The notes beneath the pieces were generated by a model. It did no database searches. It was not told the origin of the DNA and saw only the letters and a list, made by a program, of their open reading frames with translations. A stretch of 64,000 bases of DNA from positions 930,001-994,000 of the forward strand of contig NZ_KB893245.1 in NCBI RefSeq assembly GCF_000374065.1, in the 5' to 3' direction. This document shows positions 33,519-42,416 of this stretch, one piece after another. Position numbers and translations under genes: made by a program. This stretch comes from Spirosoma luteum DSM 19990. Its GTDB lineage: Bacteria; Bacteroidota; Bacteroidia; Cytophagales; Spirosomataceae. The stretch's first letter is position 1; every line of letters begins with the position of its first letter.

Positions 33519-34538
33519 CTATATGGATACAACCAGTTTCGTTTCCAGCCCACCGGCGGCCGTTTCCAGGGCTGTTTGGAGATTGCGAAGCGGGTGGTGC
33601 GACGAGATGATAAACCCCGGACGAATCACACGGGCCTGAATGAGCTGGAGCGTCCGCTGAAAATCGAACGGGTGGTCGTAGATGATGGATGGCACGAGGT
33701 GAATACCTTCGCGGGCTACCTTCAAAGGCGTAAACGCAGCCGGTTTTTCGGACAGTCCTACCAATACCACCTCCGACCCTCGTGGAGCGGCCGACGTAGC
33801 TAGTGAGGCCGTAATTGCCGAGCCGGCACACTCGAATACCGCACACACATCATTGCTGAGCCAAACGTCGGCCAGCATACGGCTTTGCTCGGCTGGGGTA
33901 GATTCACCAGTTGGGCTTACTGATTCGGCACCGAGGTCTGTAGCTATTTTTACCTTATCGGCATTGCGTTCAGTTACAAAAACGCGGTAGCCGAGTGCCA
34001 GCGCGAGGTGTGTTAACAACAAACCAATGGCTCCCAGCCCAATTACCGCGATGGTGTCACCTGGTTTCGCCCCCGACAGGAACAGGGCGTGTACGGCCAC
34101 CGCCATGGGCTCCACCGTTACAGCATCGGCATCCGAAACAGTATCAGCAACGGCCCAGCAATAGTCGGCTGGCAGGGTGATGTACTCCGCAAAGCAGCCG
34201 GGTTCGTTCAGGCCGATGGTGCGCTTATTGGGACAGATGGTACCTCGTCCGGACAGGCAGTAACGGCACTGCCGACACGGGATGTTTGGCTCGATTATCA
34301 CCCGCTCCCCAACTGTCCGCTCCATAACGCCTGCCCCCAAACTGTCGATAATCCCCAGGCCCTCGTGGCCAATAACAGTAGGCTGGTTCAACAGCCGATG
34401 CCCCAGAAACAGGTGTACGTCGGAGCCGCAGATGCCCACCTGGTTTAGCTTCACACGCACCTCACCAGCTCCAGGTTTGGGCAGTGGTACGTCGCGCAGG
34501 GTGATGTGGCCGGGGATGTCCAGAAAAGCAGCTTGCAT
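33519..34538 (-). CDS. Zinc-dependent alcohol/polyol dehydrogenase
   Basis: 339 residues of the medium-chain dehydrogenase family from ATG 34538; the open frame upstream of that has no domain. Catalytic zinc ligands Cys37 (GICGSD) and the GHEG motif (57-60), structural zinc cysteines Cys88, Cys91, Cys94 and Cys102, and the NAD-binding VIGLGAIGLLLTHLA are present. The pattern fits the sorbitol/L-idonate/galactonate-type dehydrogenases. With the MFS transporter and the DUF1080 gene it may form a sugar-acid use operon. Confidence 0.92.
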   Translation of the reverse strand: MQAAFLDIPGHITLRDVPLPKPGAGEVRVKLNQVGICGSDVHLFLGHRLLNQPTVIGHEGLGIIDSLGAGVMERTVGERVIIEPNIPCRQCRYCLSGRGTICPNKRTIGLNEPGCFAEYITLPADYCWAVADTVSDADAVTVEPMAVAVHALFLSGAKPGDTIAVIGLGAIGLLLTHLALALGYRVFVTERNADKVKIATDLGAESVSPTGESTPAEQSRMLADVWLSNDVCAVFECAGSAITASLATSAAPRGSEVVLVGLSEKPAAFTPLKVAREGIHLVPSIIYDHPFDFQRTLQLIQARVIRPGFIISSHHPLRNLQTALETAAGGLETKLVVSI

Positions 34539-34695
34539 GTTCTTGCAGGGCAAAGAAGTAGGGTGCCAAAAGTGGATGTCCACAGGAGTGATACCCAAAA
34601 TGTGGCCTAAAAATACCACGAATTTTCTCAGTTGGGCCCAAAATAAGGATAAAACGAGGAGGGACGGGCCATGTTGGTTGTCGTGTGCTATAGCG

Positions 34696-34743
34696 AAAAA
34701 AATGGGGGCTAACACAGCGTTCCCGCGCTGAATCAGTCCCCAT
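34696..34743 (-). terminator. Probable terminator of the disordered-protein gene
   Basis: On the minus strand AATGGGG pairs with CCCCATT around an inner CAGCG/CGCTG stem, and the hairpin is followed by a run of T. It lies about 20 bp after the stop of the gene at 34765-35811. Confidence 0.7.
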
Positions 34744-34764
34744 TCATTCTTTATCCAGACCTGT

Positions 34765-35811
34765 CTAGGTAGCCATATCGCGGGTCGCGTCGGGGTCATT
34801 GTATTTTCGGTCCAGACCTTCAGTCGATTTCTGGTCGGAGCGGTCCGGGCCAGATACCATATCCTGCGCCTTTACGCTACTCTCGTCAGTCATTTCGCGG
34901 GGCATGTTCCGGGCTTCCTTTGCTTCTTCGGGCCGCTCACCTGGTTTGTGTTCAGCGTTGTCTTTCGCATTTACATCGTACGGCCGGGCGGAGTCCCCGG
35001 TGTTTGGTTTCACTTGCATTCCTTCTTCCGAACCCGGTTCAGCAGTGGCTCCTTCGTCCAGCCCTTCGTACTTTGTTTCGGGTATAGCTCCATCCGGTTT
35101 TGGGCCGTTGGTTGGCACCACTCCGGGGGCAGTCGAGGTAAACGTTTGCGCGTTAATCTCGTGTGAGCGGTCGGGTTGGTCGGGCTCCTGAATTTCGGGC
35201 GTTACCGGATTGGGTGAACCCGGCAGGTCAGGTATTTCCGGACCCGGTACGGGGGGAGCCGGGGGCGTTTCGGGAATACCCGGAACGGGTTGCATCGGAT
35301 CAGGGCTACCCGGCGTGGCCGGTATCATGTCGCCCGTTGGCTGACCAGTGCCTATCACGTTCCAGCCACCAAATGAGTTGGTTGGCGTCGTGTTATCGTT
35401 TTTTTTTGTCGATTCTGCCGACTCCTGTTCGGAGGGGAGACCGGTATTGACCGTAGCGCCGGCATCCGGATTACCCGTAATCTCAGCTACGGCAATGGCT
35501 GGTTCGGCATTTGTCTCGTCCAGTGTCTCGTTACCAAGACCTTCGCCAGCCTGGAGGGCCGCTTCGGAGTTTTCATACGTTTTGCCACGCAGTTCGTCGC
35601 CCTGAAGGCTACGTTCTTCGTCAGAACTGTATCGATTTCTGAGCTGTCCGTCTACAACATCGTCTTCCGTGTCGCCAATGGGGGTTAATTTACCATCAAC
35701 GAGTTTAACCATATTTGTTTCGGCCTGGTCGGCTCCGAACTTAGTATCTGCATTTTCGTTCGAAACCAGGTTAGCCTGTTGAGCGCCATCGCTAAGGGTT
35801 GAATCTTCCAT
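34765..35811 (-). CDS. Large acidic, intrinsically disordered hypothetical protein
   Basis: 348 residues without any predicted fold: rich in Glu, Asp, Pro, Gly, Ser, Thr and Asn, almost no aromatic or long hydrophobic stretch, no signal peptide and no membrane segment. The centre (about 165-215) is a proline-rich tract (PGIPETPPAPPVPGPEIPDL and similar). The frame is long and clearly coding by composition. No family is recognised. Possibilities include a hydrophilin/stress-protective protein; this is inference. Confidence 0.72.
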   Translation of the reverse strand: MEDSTLSDGAQQANLVSNENADTKFGADQAETNMVKLVDGKLTPIGDTEDDVVDGQLRNRYSSDEERSLQGDELRGKTYENSEAALQAGEGLGNETLDETNAEPAIAVAEITGNPDAGATVNTGLPSEQESAESTKKNDNTTPTNSFGGWNVIGTGQPTGDMIPATPGSPDPMQPVPGIPETPPAPPVPGPEIPDLPGSPNPVTPEIQEPDQPDRSHEINAQTFTSTAPGVVPTNGPKPDGAIPETKYEGLDEGATAEPGSEEGMQVKPNTGDSARPYDVNAKDNAEHKPGERPEEAKEARNMPREMTDESSVKAQDMVSGPDRSDQKSTEGLDRKYNDPDATRDMAT

Positions 35812-35897
35812 AATTAGTAGTGTCTGTTCTTTTGGTATAGGGAAAACAACCGGGAACCGAAAAGGTTTTTGGTGGCTAACACGGACAGAAATTCGCG

Positions 35898-38885
35898 TTA
35901 CTTCAGAGCATTGAAAAGGATTTCGGCGGGGTGCAATGCCTTACGGCCCGTTCCATCTTTTATCTGGTGGCGGCAACTGGTACCAGCGGCTGAGATAATG
36001 GCACCTTCGGCCTGACGAACCGCGGGAAACAACACCAGTTCGCCAATTTGCATCGACAGGTCATAATGTTCTGCTTCGTAGCCAAACGAGCCAGCCATGC
36101 CACAACAGCCCGATGGTATCAACTGTACGGTGTAATTCGGGGGTAATAACAGGACTTTTTTGACCGGAATCATACTGGACAGGGCTTTCTGGTGGCAGTG
36201 GCCGTGTACTTTCACGACCTGGGTATCGGTGGTGAATAACGTACGGTCGATTCGTCCGGCATCGGCTTCGCGGGCCAGCCATTCTTCAAACAGAAAAACG
36301 TTTTTGGCCAGCCGAAGCGCATCCTCTTTCAATTCTGCCGGAACCAGGTCGGGATATTCGTCGCGGAAGGTCAGGATGGCCGATGGTTCCAGCCCAATCA
36401 GGGGAGCATCCTCCGATACAATGTCCTTAAGCAGAGCCACATTCCTGATGGCGAGTTGCTGAGCCTCTTTCACCAGCCCTTTCGATAAATACGTCCGGCC
36501 ACTTTCAACGTGCCGGGGAATGCCAACGGTGTATCCCAAACGCTCCAGGAGCTGCGTAGCTTTCTGGCCTACTTCCACATCGTTGTAATTGGTAAATTCA
36601 TCGCAGAAGAGAAGGATTGACCGACCCGCCGGGCGGGTGCCATTCGGTTCACTTCTCAACGAAAACCACTTCTTTAACGTTGTCTTCCCCAGTTCCGGCA
36701 TGGAGCGGTTAGGGTGGAAACCAACGGCCCGGTTGGCCATTCTGCTCAGTGCGGAGGAGCCGTAAATACCGTTGTAAGCCCAGGGGGCCAAACTGGCCAG
36801 TGACATCAATTTAGTGAAGTTCCCTACCAGCCGTGCCCGGAGCGGAATGCCTTTTCGTTCATACTGCTGCTGCAAAAATTCGGCCTTCATTTTAGCCATG
36901 TCGACGCCCGACGGGCATTCGGCTTTGCAGGCTTTACAGGATAAGCATAGGTCCAGCACGTTTTTTACGGCTTCATAGTCGTGGTCGGTGGGGGTGTCCT
37001 GATTGCTGTAAAAATGCCGTAGCATATTAGCTCTGCCGCGGGTGGTATCACTTTCCCGACGGGTAGCCATGTAACTGGGGCACATTGTCCCGCCCGAAAT
37101 TTCGGTTTTGCGGCAATCGCCGGAGCCGGAGCATTTTTCGGCCAGTTCCAGTAATCCGCCTTCGTTCGAAAAGTCGAACACCGTTTTTGGCTGGGGAAGA
37201 ACTATATCCGCCACGTAGCGCAGGGATTCGTTCATAGGCGGGGTATCCACTACCTTACCCGGATTGAATACATTATGCGGGTCCCAGAGGGCTTTTACGT
37301 CCTTACATAACTGGTAATTCTCGGGTCCGAGCATGAACGCGATGCACTCACCCCGTAGCCGGCCATCGCCGTGTTCGCCGGACAGAGAGCCACCGTATCG
37401 TTTGACCAACTGCGCCGTATCCATCAGCAAGGCCCTGAAATCGGTGCGCCCCGCCGATGTTTTTAGATTCATCAATGGCAGAGCATGAATTTCGCCCGCT
37501 CCCGCATGAGCCGAGAACTGGAGCCGAAGGCCATACTGTTCCCACGCCAGCCGGCCGAGGTCATCAATAAAATCCGGCAGGTCGAGCACATCCACCGCCG
37601 TGTCTTCAATAACGTTCACCGGTTTAGCGTCGCCGGCAACGTTGTACATCACGCCCAGTCCGGCCTTGCGCAGTGCCCAGGGTTTCTTGGTTTCCTCATC
37701 AAACAGAATAGGGTAGGTATAGCCCAGCCCTTTTTCGGTCAGTTCCCACACGAAGGCTTCGGCCCGCCGGGTGACGGCCTCCAGCGTGTCGTCAAAAAAC
37801 TCGACCATCAGAATCGCCGTGGGGTCGCCCTCTACAAAGGTGCGGTTCTTGCTTTGCTCAATGTTGACTTTGGTCAGTTGCAGAATGTGATCGTCCACCA
37901 GTTCGGAGGCCGAACAGTTGTGCGCCAGCGCCACCAGATTCGCTTCCAGTGATTGCCGTATGGTGGAAAAATGAGCGCAGACCAGCGCAATTTCTTTAGG
38001 AGGTAAGGGCAGCAAATTCAGTTTGGCTTCGGTGATGAAGCAGAGCGTCCCTTCCGAACCGGCAATGAGGGAGGCAAAGTTGAATAGGGGTCCCGTCTGT
38101 TGCGATTCCGACGGAACAAAAAACGCTGCCAGTGCATCCAGAGCGTAGCCCGTGTTCCGGCGCGTAACGGTTGGTTTGGGATACCCGTCGTGAATTTGCT
38201 GCTGCATGGCCGGTTGCGACAGCCAGTCGCGGAACTGAACGTACAGCCGTTGTTCGAGCGGACTTACTACGTTTTCCCCCCGGCATTTGGCATCGAACTG
38301 CTCCTGAGTGAGTGGGCCGAAGGTGACATCGGCTCCGTCGCTCAGGATGGTACGTACCTCCAGCAGATGGTCGCGGGTGGTGCCCCAGATAATGGAGTGC
38401 AATCCGCAGGAGTTATTGCCAATCATACCGCCAATCATGGCCCGGCTGGCGGTACTGGTTTCCGGTCCAAACAGCAGTCCGTACGGTTTCAGAAAAGCGT
38501 TCAGGTCATCGCGGATAACACCCGGTTGTACGCGTACCCACCGCTCCTGTTCGTTGACTTCCAGAATCTGCCCGAAGTATTTTGAAATATCGACCACGAT
38601 ACCGTTCCCCACTACTTGCCCGGCCAGTGACGTACCGGCAGCGCGCGGAATAAGCCCGACCGGCGTTCCGGCTACTTTATGCTGTTGCGTAAACCGCAGC
38701 AGTTTCTTAATGTCGGCTACGGATTTTGGCAGAGCTACCGCGACGGGTATTTCCTGATAGACCGACGCATCCGTTGCGTACAGTACGCGCTGGGCCGTAT
38801 GCGCTGGGGACTCATCGAAATACAGGTCACCCTCAAAGCTGGGCAACAAGGTAGAAAAAGGCAGTTTTGGCGAAACGAGGAACAT
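35898..38885 (-). CDS. FAD-linked oxidase fused to Fe-S (CCG) domain
   Basis: 995 residues: an N-terminal FAD-binding (vanillyl-alcohol-oxidase type) domain with PRAAGTSLAGQVVGNG and GNNSCGLHS, a FAD-oxidase C domain with LSGEHGDGRLRGE, two 4Fe-4S motifs (CSGSGDCRKTE and CLSCKACKAECPSG) and a C-terminal CCG-type domain (VHGHCHQKAL, PSGCCGMAGSFGYE). This arrangement is that of D-lactate or 2-hydroxyglutarate/glycolate dehydrogenases of the YdiJ type. It oxidises a 2-hydroxy acid and passes electrons to the respiratory chain; the exact acid is not known. Confidence 0.93.
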   Translation of the reverse strand: MFLVSPKLPFSTLLPSFEGDLYFDESPAHTAQRVLYATDASVYQEIPVAVALPKSVADIKKLLRFTQQHKVAGTPVGLIPRAAGTSLAGQVVGNGIVVDISKYFGQILEVNEQERWVRVQPGVIRDDLNAFLKPYGLLFGPETSTASRAMIGGMIGNNSCGLHSIIWGTTRDHLLEVRTILSDGADVTFGPLTQEQFDAKCRGENVVSPLEQRLYVQFRDWLSQPAMQQQIHDGYPKPTVTRRNTGYALDALAAFFVPSESQQTGPLFNFASLIAGSEGTLCFITEAKLNLLPLPPKEIALVCAHFSTIRQSLEANLVALAHNCSASELVDDHILQLTKVNIEQSKNRTFVEGDPTAILMVEFFDDTLEAVTRRAEAFVWELTEKGLGYTYPILFDEETKKPWALRKAGLGVMYNVAGDAKPVNVIEDTAVDVLDLPDFIDDLGRLAWEQYGLRLQFSAHAGAGEIHALPLMNLKTSAGRTDFRALLMDTAQLVKRYGGSLSGEHGDGRLRGECIAFMLGPENYQLCKDVKALWDPHNVFNPGKVVDTPPMNESLRYVADIVLPQPKTVFDFSNEGGLLELAEKCSGSGDCRKTEISGGTMCPSYMATRRESDTTRGRANMLRHFYSNQDTPTDHDYEAVKNVLDLCLSCKACKAECPSGVDMAKMKAEFLQQQYERKGIPLRARLVGNFTKLMSLASLAPWAYNGIYGSSALSRMANRAVGFHPNRSMPELGKTTLKKWFSLRSEPNGTRPAGRSILLFCDEFTNYNDVEVGQKATQLLERLGYTVGIPRHVESGRTYLSKGLVKEAQQLAIRNVALLKDIVSEDAPLIGLEPSAILTFRDEYPDLVPAELKEDALRLAKNVFLFEEWLAREADAGRIDRTLFTTDTQVVKVHGHCHQKALSSMIPVKKVLLLPPNYTVQLIPSGCCGMAGSFGYEAEHYDLSMQIGELVLFPAVRQAEGAIISAAGTSCRHQIKDGTGRKALHPAEILFNALK

Positions 38886-38969
38886 AAAATGGTTCTTTAT
38901 TCAATACATAAAGGTACGAACAAAGCGATTTTACTACGTGTCTCTCCTGGGTTCGAATCCGGCAAAAGA

Positions 38970-39011
38970 GCATCCCTCAGCGGACGATTTTAATCGTCCG
39001 CTGAGGGATGC
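38970..39011. repeat. Perfect 20-bp hairpin repeat
   Basis: GCATCCCTCAGCGGACGATT (38970-38989) pairs exactly with 38992-39011 over a 2-nt loop. It lies between the M28 peptidase gene and the FAD oxidase gene, both on the minus strand. It can be an intergenic repeat or a transcription barrier; the T-run needed for a classical terminator is weak. Confidence 0.85.
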
Positions 39012-39108
39012 ATTCCGATTACTCGGTATCACTGCCGGGAGGGGCGTAAGCGCAGATTTTTTGTGTAAACAATACCCGAAAAGGTTAACAGGGAAGCGAG
39101 TGGCTGCC

Positions 39109-40488
39109 CTACCGTAAATTGGGTACGGGTAATACTGGTAATCCCTCGTTGCCATCCTCACTCACGGCCTGCACCGCGAAGTAGTAATTGTCTTTGGAGT
39201 AGGGGAGGGTCATGCCGAGTTTAGGGGTGAAGAATTTCTTCTGCCAGAAAGGCCAGTACGTTTCGCGCATCAGCACGTAGTAGCCTTTCACTTTACCGGC
39301 TTTGGGTGCCTGCCAGTACAACGTAGTTGAGTTGGCCAGGGTCCGAACATCGATGGTTACCTGCTGGGGCATGGGGGGCGATTTGGCCAGGTTCGTCAGT
39401 GTGGCGAGGTTGAGGGCGGTATTTTTGCGGAGATAGTCGAAATCCATAAACTTGATCAAGTCACCGTATTCAATACCATCCTGCGTCCGCAAATCCTGGT
39501 GCTGGTGTTCGTAGTTCTCATTCATCTCGGTCATCCGAACGGCGGCAAAACCGCGTTGCACGTACGGCGTATGGTCGCCCCCGCGCAGATAGCGGTCATT
39601 ACGGTACACCATTACAACTTCCAGGTTTTCGACGTAACGTTCGCCCACTTCTTTCAGATACCGGGCCAGGGTGCGGGCTTTTCCGTCATTCTCATTACCA
39701 AATCGCTGTATCTGGCCAATACGCCCCGTTGTGTCTTTGAGCAGTACACTTGGTAGTCCTTCGCTGAAAACGCGCAACCGGGTATTATCAATGATGCGGG
39801 TGTCGGAACTGTTGTTGCTGCCCATAATGTCGTTGTTTAGGACGGCTTCTAGGTTCCATTTTTCCTTCAGGGCCCGCTCCGCTAGATGCTCGGCGCCCAG
39901 TAATCCCTGCTCCTCGCCGGTGAGGGTAACGAAGATAACCGTAGCGGGAAACGACGATTTGCTCATAACCCGGCAGAGTTCGATGACAGCAGCCGTACCG
40001 GACCCATCGTCGTTGGCACCCGGTGCGTCGGATTCCCGGTTCATGACGTTGGTTACCCGGCTATCCATATGGCCCTGCACAATAAATATACGGTTGTCGT
40101 TGGGGTCAGTGCCTTTGAGGGTGGCCATCACGTTACCCATGTTGGCGGGCTTGTCTACGCGTCGCCCGTCGGGTTGCAGCATCCAGGTATCCAGCATGGC
40201 CGTCATGCGCCCGTTCGACTGTTTGGCGTATTGCTGGAACTTGCCCAGAATCCACTGTCGGGCAGCTCCCAGTCCTTTTTTGGCAACGGCAGCATTCGCA
40301 TCGGCGGGAACACTCAGCGTGTGGCGGGTCCCGAAACTAACCAGCCCCGTTACGTGCGCCCGCAGGCTATCTGCCGATACCTGCGCAACCAGGTCGGCAA
40401 TTTGCGGGTCACGGTTGATGATGACCGTTTGGGAAAAAGCGGGTAACGTACCCAGTAAAAAGGCAACGGGAAGGAGTTGTACTTTCAT
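39109..40488 (-). CDS. Secreted M28 family zinc peptidase
   Basis: 459 residues, signal peptide (LLPVAFLLGTLPAFSQ), then an M28 aminopeptidase-type domain with two-zinc ligands: His140 and Asp142 (VQGHMDSR), bridging Asp160 in GANDDGSGTA, Glu192/193 in LTGEEQGLLG, and later histidines including RGGDHTPYVQRG. The C-terminal region (VTIDVRTLANSTTLYWQAPK) looks like a fibronectin-III-type domain. Probably a periplasmic or outer-surface aminopeptidase. Confidence 0.92.
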   Translation of the reverse strand: MKVQLLPVAFLLGTLPAFSQTVIINRDPQIADLVAQVSADSLRAHVTGLVSFGTRHTLSVPADANAAVAKKGLGAARQWILGKFQQYAKQSNGRMTAMLDTWMLQPDGRRVDKPANMGNVMATLKGTDPNDNRIFIVQGHMDSRVTNVMNRESDAPGANDDGSGTAAVIELCRVMSKSSFPATVIFVTLTGEEQGLLGAEHLAERALKEKWNLEAVLNNDIMGSNNSSDTRIIDNTRLRVFSEGLPSVLLKDTTGRIGQIQRFGNENDGKARTLARYLKEVGERYVENLEVVMVYRNDRYLRGGDHTPYVQRGFAAVRMTEMNENYEHQHQDLRTQDGIEYGDLIKFMDFDYLRKNTALNLATLTNLAKSPPMPQQVTIDVRTLANSTTLYWQAPKAGKVKGYYVLMRETYWPFWQKKFFTPKLGMTLPYSKDNYYFAVQAVSEDGNEGLPVLPVPNLR

Positions 40489-40770
40489 GAAGTTGATGAT
40501 TAGTGGGCGAAGCTACTAAAAAACCGGCAGGGTGCCGCGCGCCGTTATTCACTAATTAGTGGCAGGATGGGCACTAGCGGGCGTTGGAGAAGGGTAGGCG
40601 ATGAAGCCCATAACGCGCACGCTTTTAAGCCATCACCGAAAAAGTGGTTTTAATGCACGGGACGGATAAAGAATAATCGTAAACTTATGGTCGGATTCTC
40701 CGTTCAGGTTAGGGGTAAGACCAGCGGATAACCGTTGATGAATTTGCCCTCGCCTATTAGTTATTACTGT

Positions 40771-41325
40771 ATGCCTGCTATCGAACCCGACCTCAAAAAA
40801 GCTATCGTCCGAATGCCGGGCGTGGAAAAAGACAAGCTGCTGCTGCGCCTGGTAGCTAAAGACGCTGTGCTGACCGAAAGGCTCCAGTTCGAGCTGGTCG
40901 AAGAAGGCAGGACCATCGACGAACGGCGTAAACTGATTCGGGACTTCATCGACCGAACGGCCCAAATTCATGCCGATACACCCGGCTGGCTGATGATGGA
41001 TATGCGGACCGTGGCAGGTTACATCACCCGCCACCTGAAAGTAACCAAGGATAAATATGGCGAGGTGGACCTGATGCTGTACACCCTTAACACCTTTTAC
41101 GACCACAACGCGCATCTATTGCAGAAATATAACTCCCGTTCCGATTCGGCGGCCGAATACATTGCCAAACGGACGGACATGATTCTGAAGAAAGTCGTTA
41201 AGCTCGATCCTGATTATTACATTGAATTCGCCGGGGGTATCAATAAACTCCTAGGTTGGATTCATAATACAGCCCCTGCTCACTACGCCCGGCAGCTTGG
41301 GTTGCCTGCCGATTGGCAGGTGTGA
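40771..41325 (+). CDS. Hypothetical soluble protein
   Basis: About 184 residues from ATG 40771 (MPAIEPDLKKAIVRMPGVEK); two ATG/TTG codons just upstream would add 12 residues. Helical and charged throughout, ending in GWIHNTAPAHYARQLGLPAD. No signal peptide. No family recognised. The product seems to be common in Cytophagales as a stand-alone gene, but I cannot assign a function. Confidence 0.72.
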   Translation: MPAIEPDLKKAIVRMPGVEKDKLLLRLVAKDAVLTERLQFELVEEGRTIDERRKLIRDFIDRTAQIHADTPGWLMMDMRTVAGYITRHLKVTKDKYGEVDLMLYTLNTFYDHNAHLLQKYNSRSDSAAEYIAKRTDMILKKVVKLDPDYYIEFAGGINKLLGWIHNTAPAHYARQLGLPADWQV

Positions 41326-41410
41326 TATTTATAGAATACTGATGGCTTCGTTAATCTGTTTGAGCAATAAATAAACCCTGAGTTATGTTTCTATAAATGT
41401 AGTATGCAGT

Positions 41411-42334
41411 ATGAGTACAAATCAAACCGTTTTAATTACCGGGGGCACCGGCGACATTGGTCGTCGGCTGACGCAGTTGCTGCTCCAGCAGGGTTATCAG
41501 GTTGCTTACCTGAGCCGAAGTAACAAATCCATTCCTGATGTGACCGTTTATCAGTGGGATATAAAAAAAGGACACCTCGACCCGCAGGCCATTGCTACCG
41601 CCGACCATATAATTCATTTGGCGGGGGCTGGCATTGCTGATGAACGCTGGACCGACCAGCGTAAGGAGGAGATTCTCAAAAGCCGTACCCAATCCACAGA
41701 CCTGTTGACGCAGGCGCTGACCAAAAATAAACACCATGTGAAGTCATTCATTGCTTCCTCGGCCATTGGCTATTACGGGGCCGACACCGGCGACCGGCCC
41801 ATGACGGAAACCAGCGTTGGCGGTACCGATTTTATGGCGCAGGTTGTGCGGGCCTGGGAACGCTCCGAAGAGCAGGTAGCGGCACTCGGTATCCGAACCG
41901 TGAAACTGCGCACGGGCGTAGTGCTGACCATGACGGGCGGAGCGTTGCCTAAACTAGCGCAACCCGTTAAGCTGGGGGCGGGGGCGCCCATTGGGTCCGG
42001 GCAGCAGTACATATCCTGGATTCACCTCGATGACCTGTGCCGGATGTACATGCAGGCCTTAACCGATGAATCGTGGCAGGGAGTGTATAACGCCGTAGCG
42101 CCCAGCCCGGTCACCAACGAAACCCTGACCCGTGCCATTGCCGATGTACTGCACCGGCCAATGATTCTGCCCAACATTCCCACCTTTGTTATTAAGCTGC
42201 TCTACGGCGAAATGGCCATCGTGGTAACGGGCGGTAACTACGTACTAAACAAGCGTATTGCCGAAGAAACCAGTTTCACGTATCAGTTTACCGATGTAGG
42301 AACGGCCCTGGAGAATCTACTCTTGAATGGGTGA
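41411..42334 (+). CDS. TIGR01777 family NAD-dependent epimerase/SDR protein
   Basis: 307 residues, extended-SDR fold with ITGGTGDIGRRL (10-21), HLAGAGIADERWT (the TIGR01777 hallmark), SSAIGYYG with the catalytic Tyr, RTGVVL and a C-terminal domain of unknown role. Function of the family (related to YfcH and plant SulA-like proteins) is not established. The stop codon TGA lies inside the left arm of a palindromic repeat. Confidence 0.93.
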   Translation: MSTNQTVLITGGTGDIGRRLTQLLLQQGYQVAYLSRSNKSIPDVTVYQWDIKKGHLDPQAIATADHIIHLAGAGIADERWTDQRKEEILKSRTQSTDLLTQALTKNKHHVKSFIASSAIGYYGADTGDRPMTETSVGGTDFMAQVVRAWERSEEQVAALGIRTVKLRTGVVLTMTGGALPKLAQPVKLGAGAPIGSGQQYISWIHLDDLCRMYMQALTDESWQGVYNAVAPSPVTNETLTRAIADVLHRPMILPNIPTFVIKLLYGEMAIVVTGGNYVLNKRIAEETSFTYQFTDVGTALENLLLNG

Positions 42335-42406
42335 ATACTGGAATGAGTGAATGAATCAACAGTTGGCTTGTGCCTGCGTTATTCATTCACTCATTCCAGT
42401 ATTCAC
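42331..42406. repeat. 26-bp inverted repeat overlapping a stop codon
   Basis: Arms GTGAATACTGGAATGAGTGA... (42331-42356) and the exact reverse complement (42381-42406) are separated by 24 bp. The left arm contains the TGA stop of the TIGR01777 gene, the right arm ends 11 bp before the stop of the convergent enolase-superfamily gene. The words GAATGAGTGAA and GTGAATGAG recur in the repeats at 62409-62471 and 63488-63543. Confidence 0.9.
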
Positions 42407-42416
42407 TCAGTCAACA

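Noticed and set aside
33995-34731. Plus-strand frames opposite the zinc dehydrogenase
   Set aside because: The zinc-site cysteines and Rossmann motif of the minus-strand gene show the true coding strand.
38945-38970. GGGTTCGAATCC, a tRNA T-arm-like word
   Set aside because: The T-stem pairs poorly and no acceptor, D-arm or anticodon arm can be folded around it on either strand.
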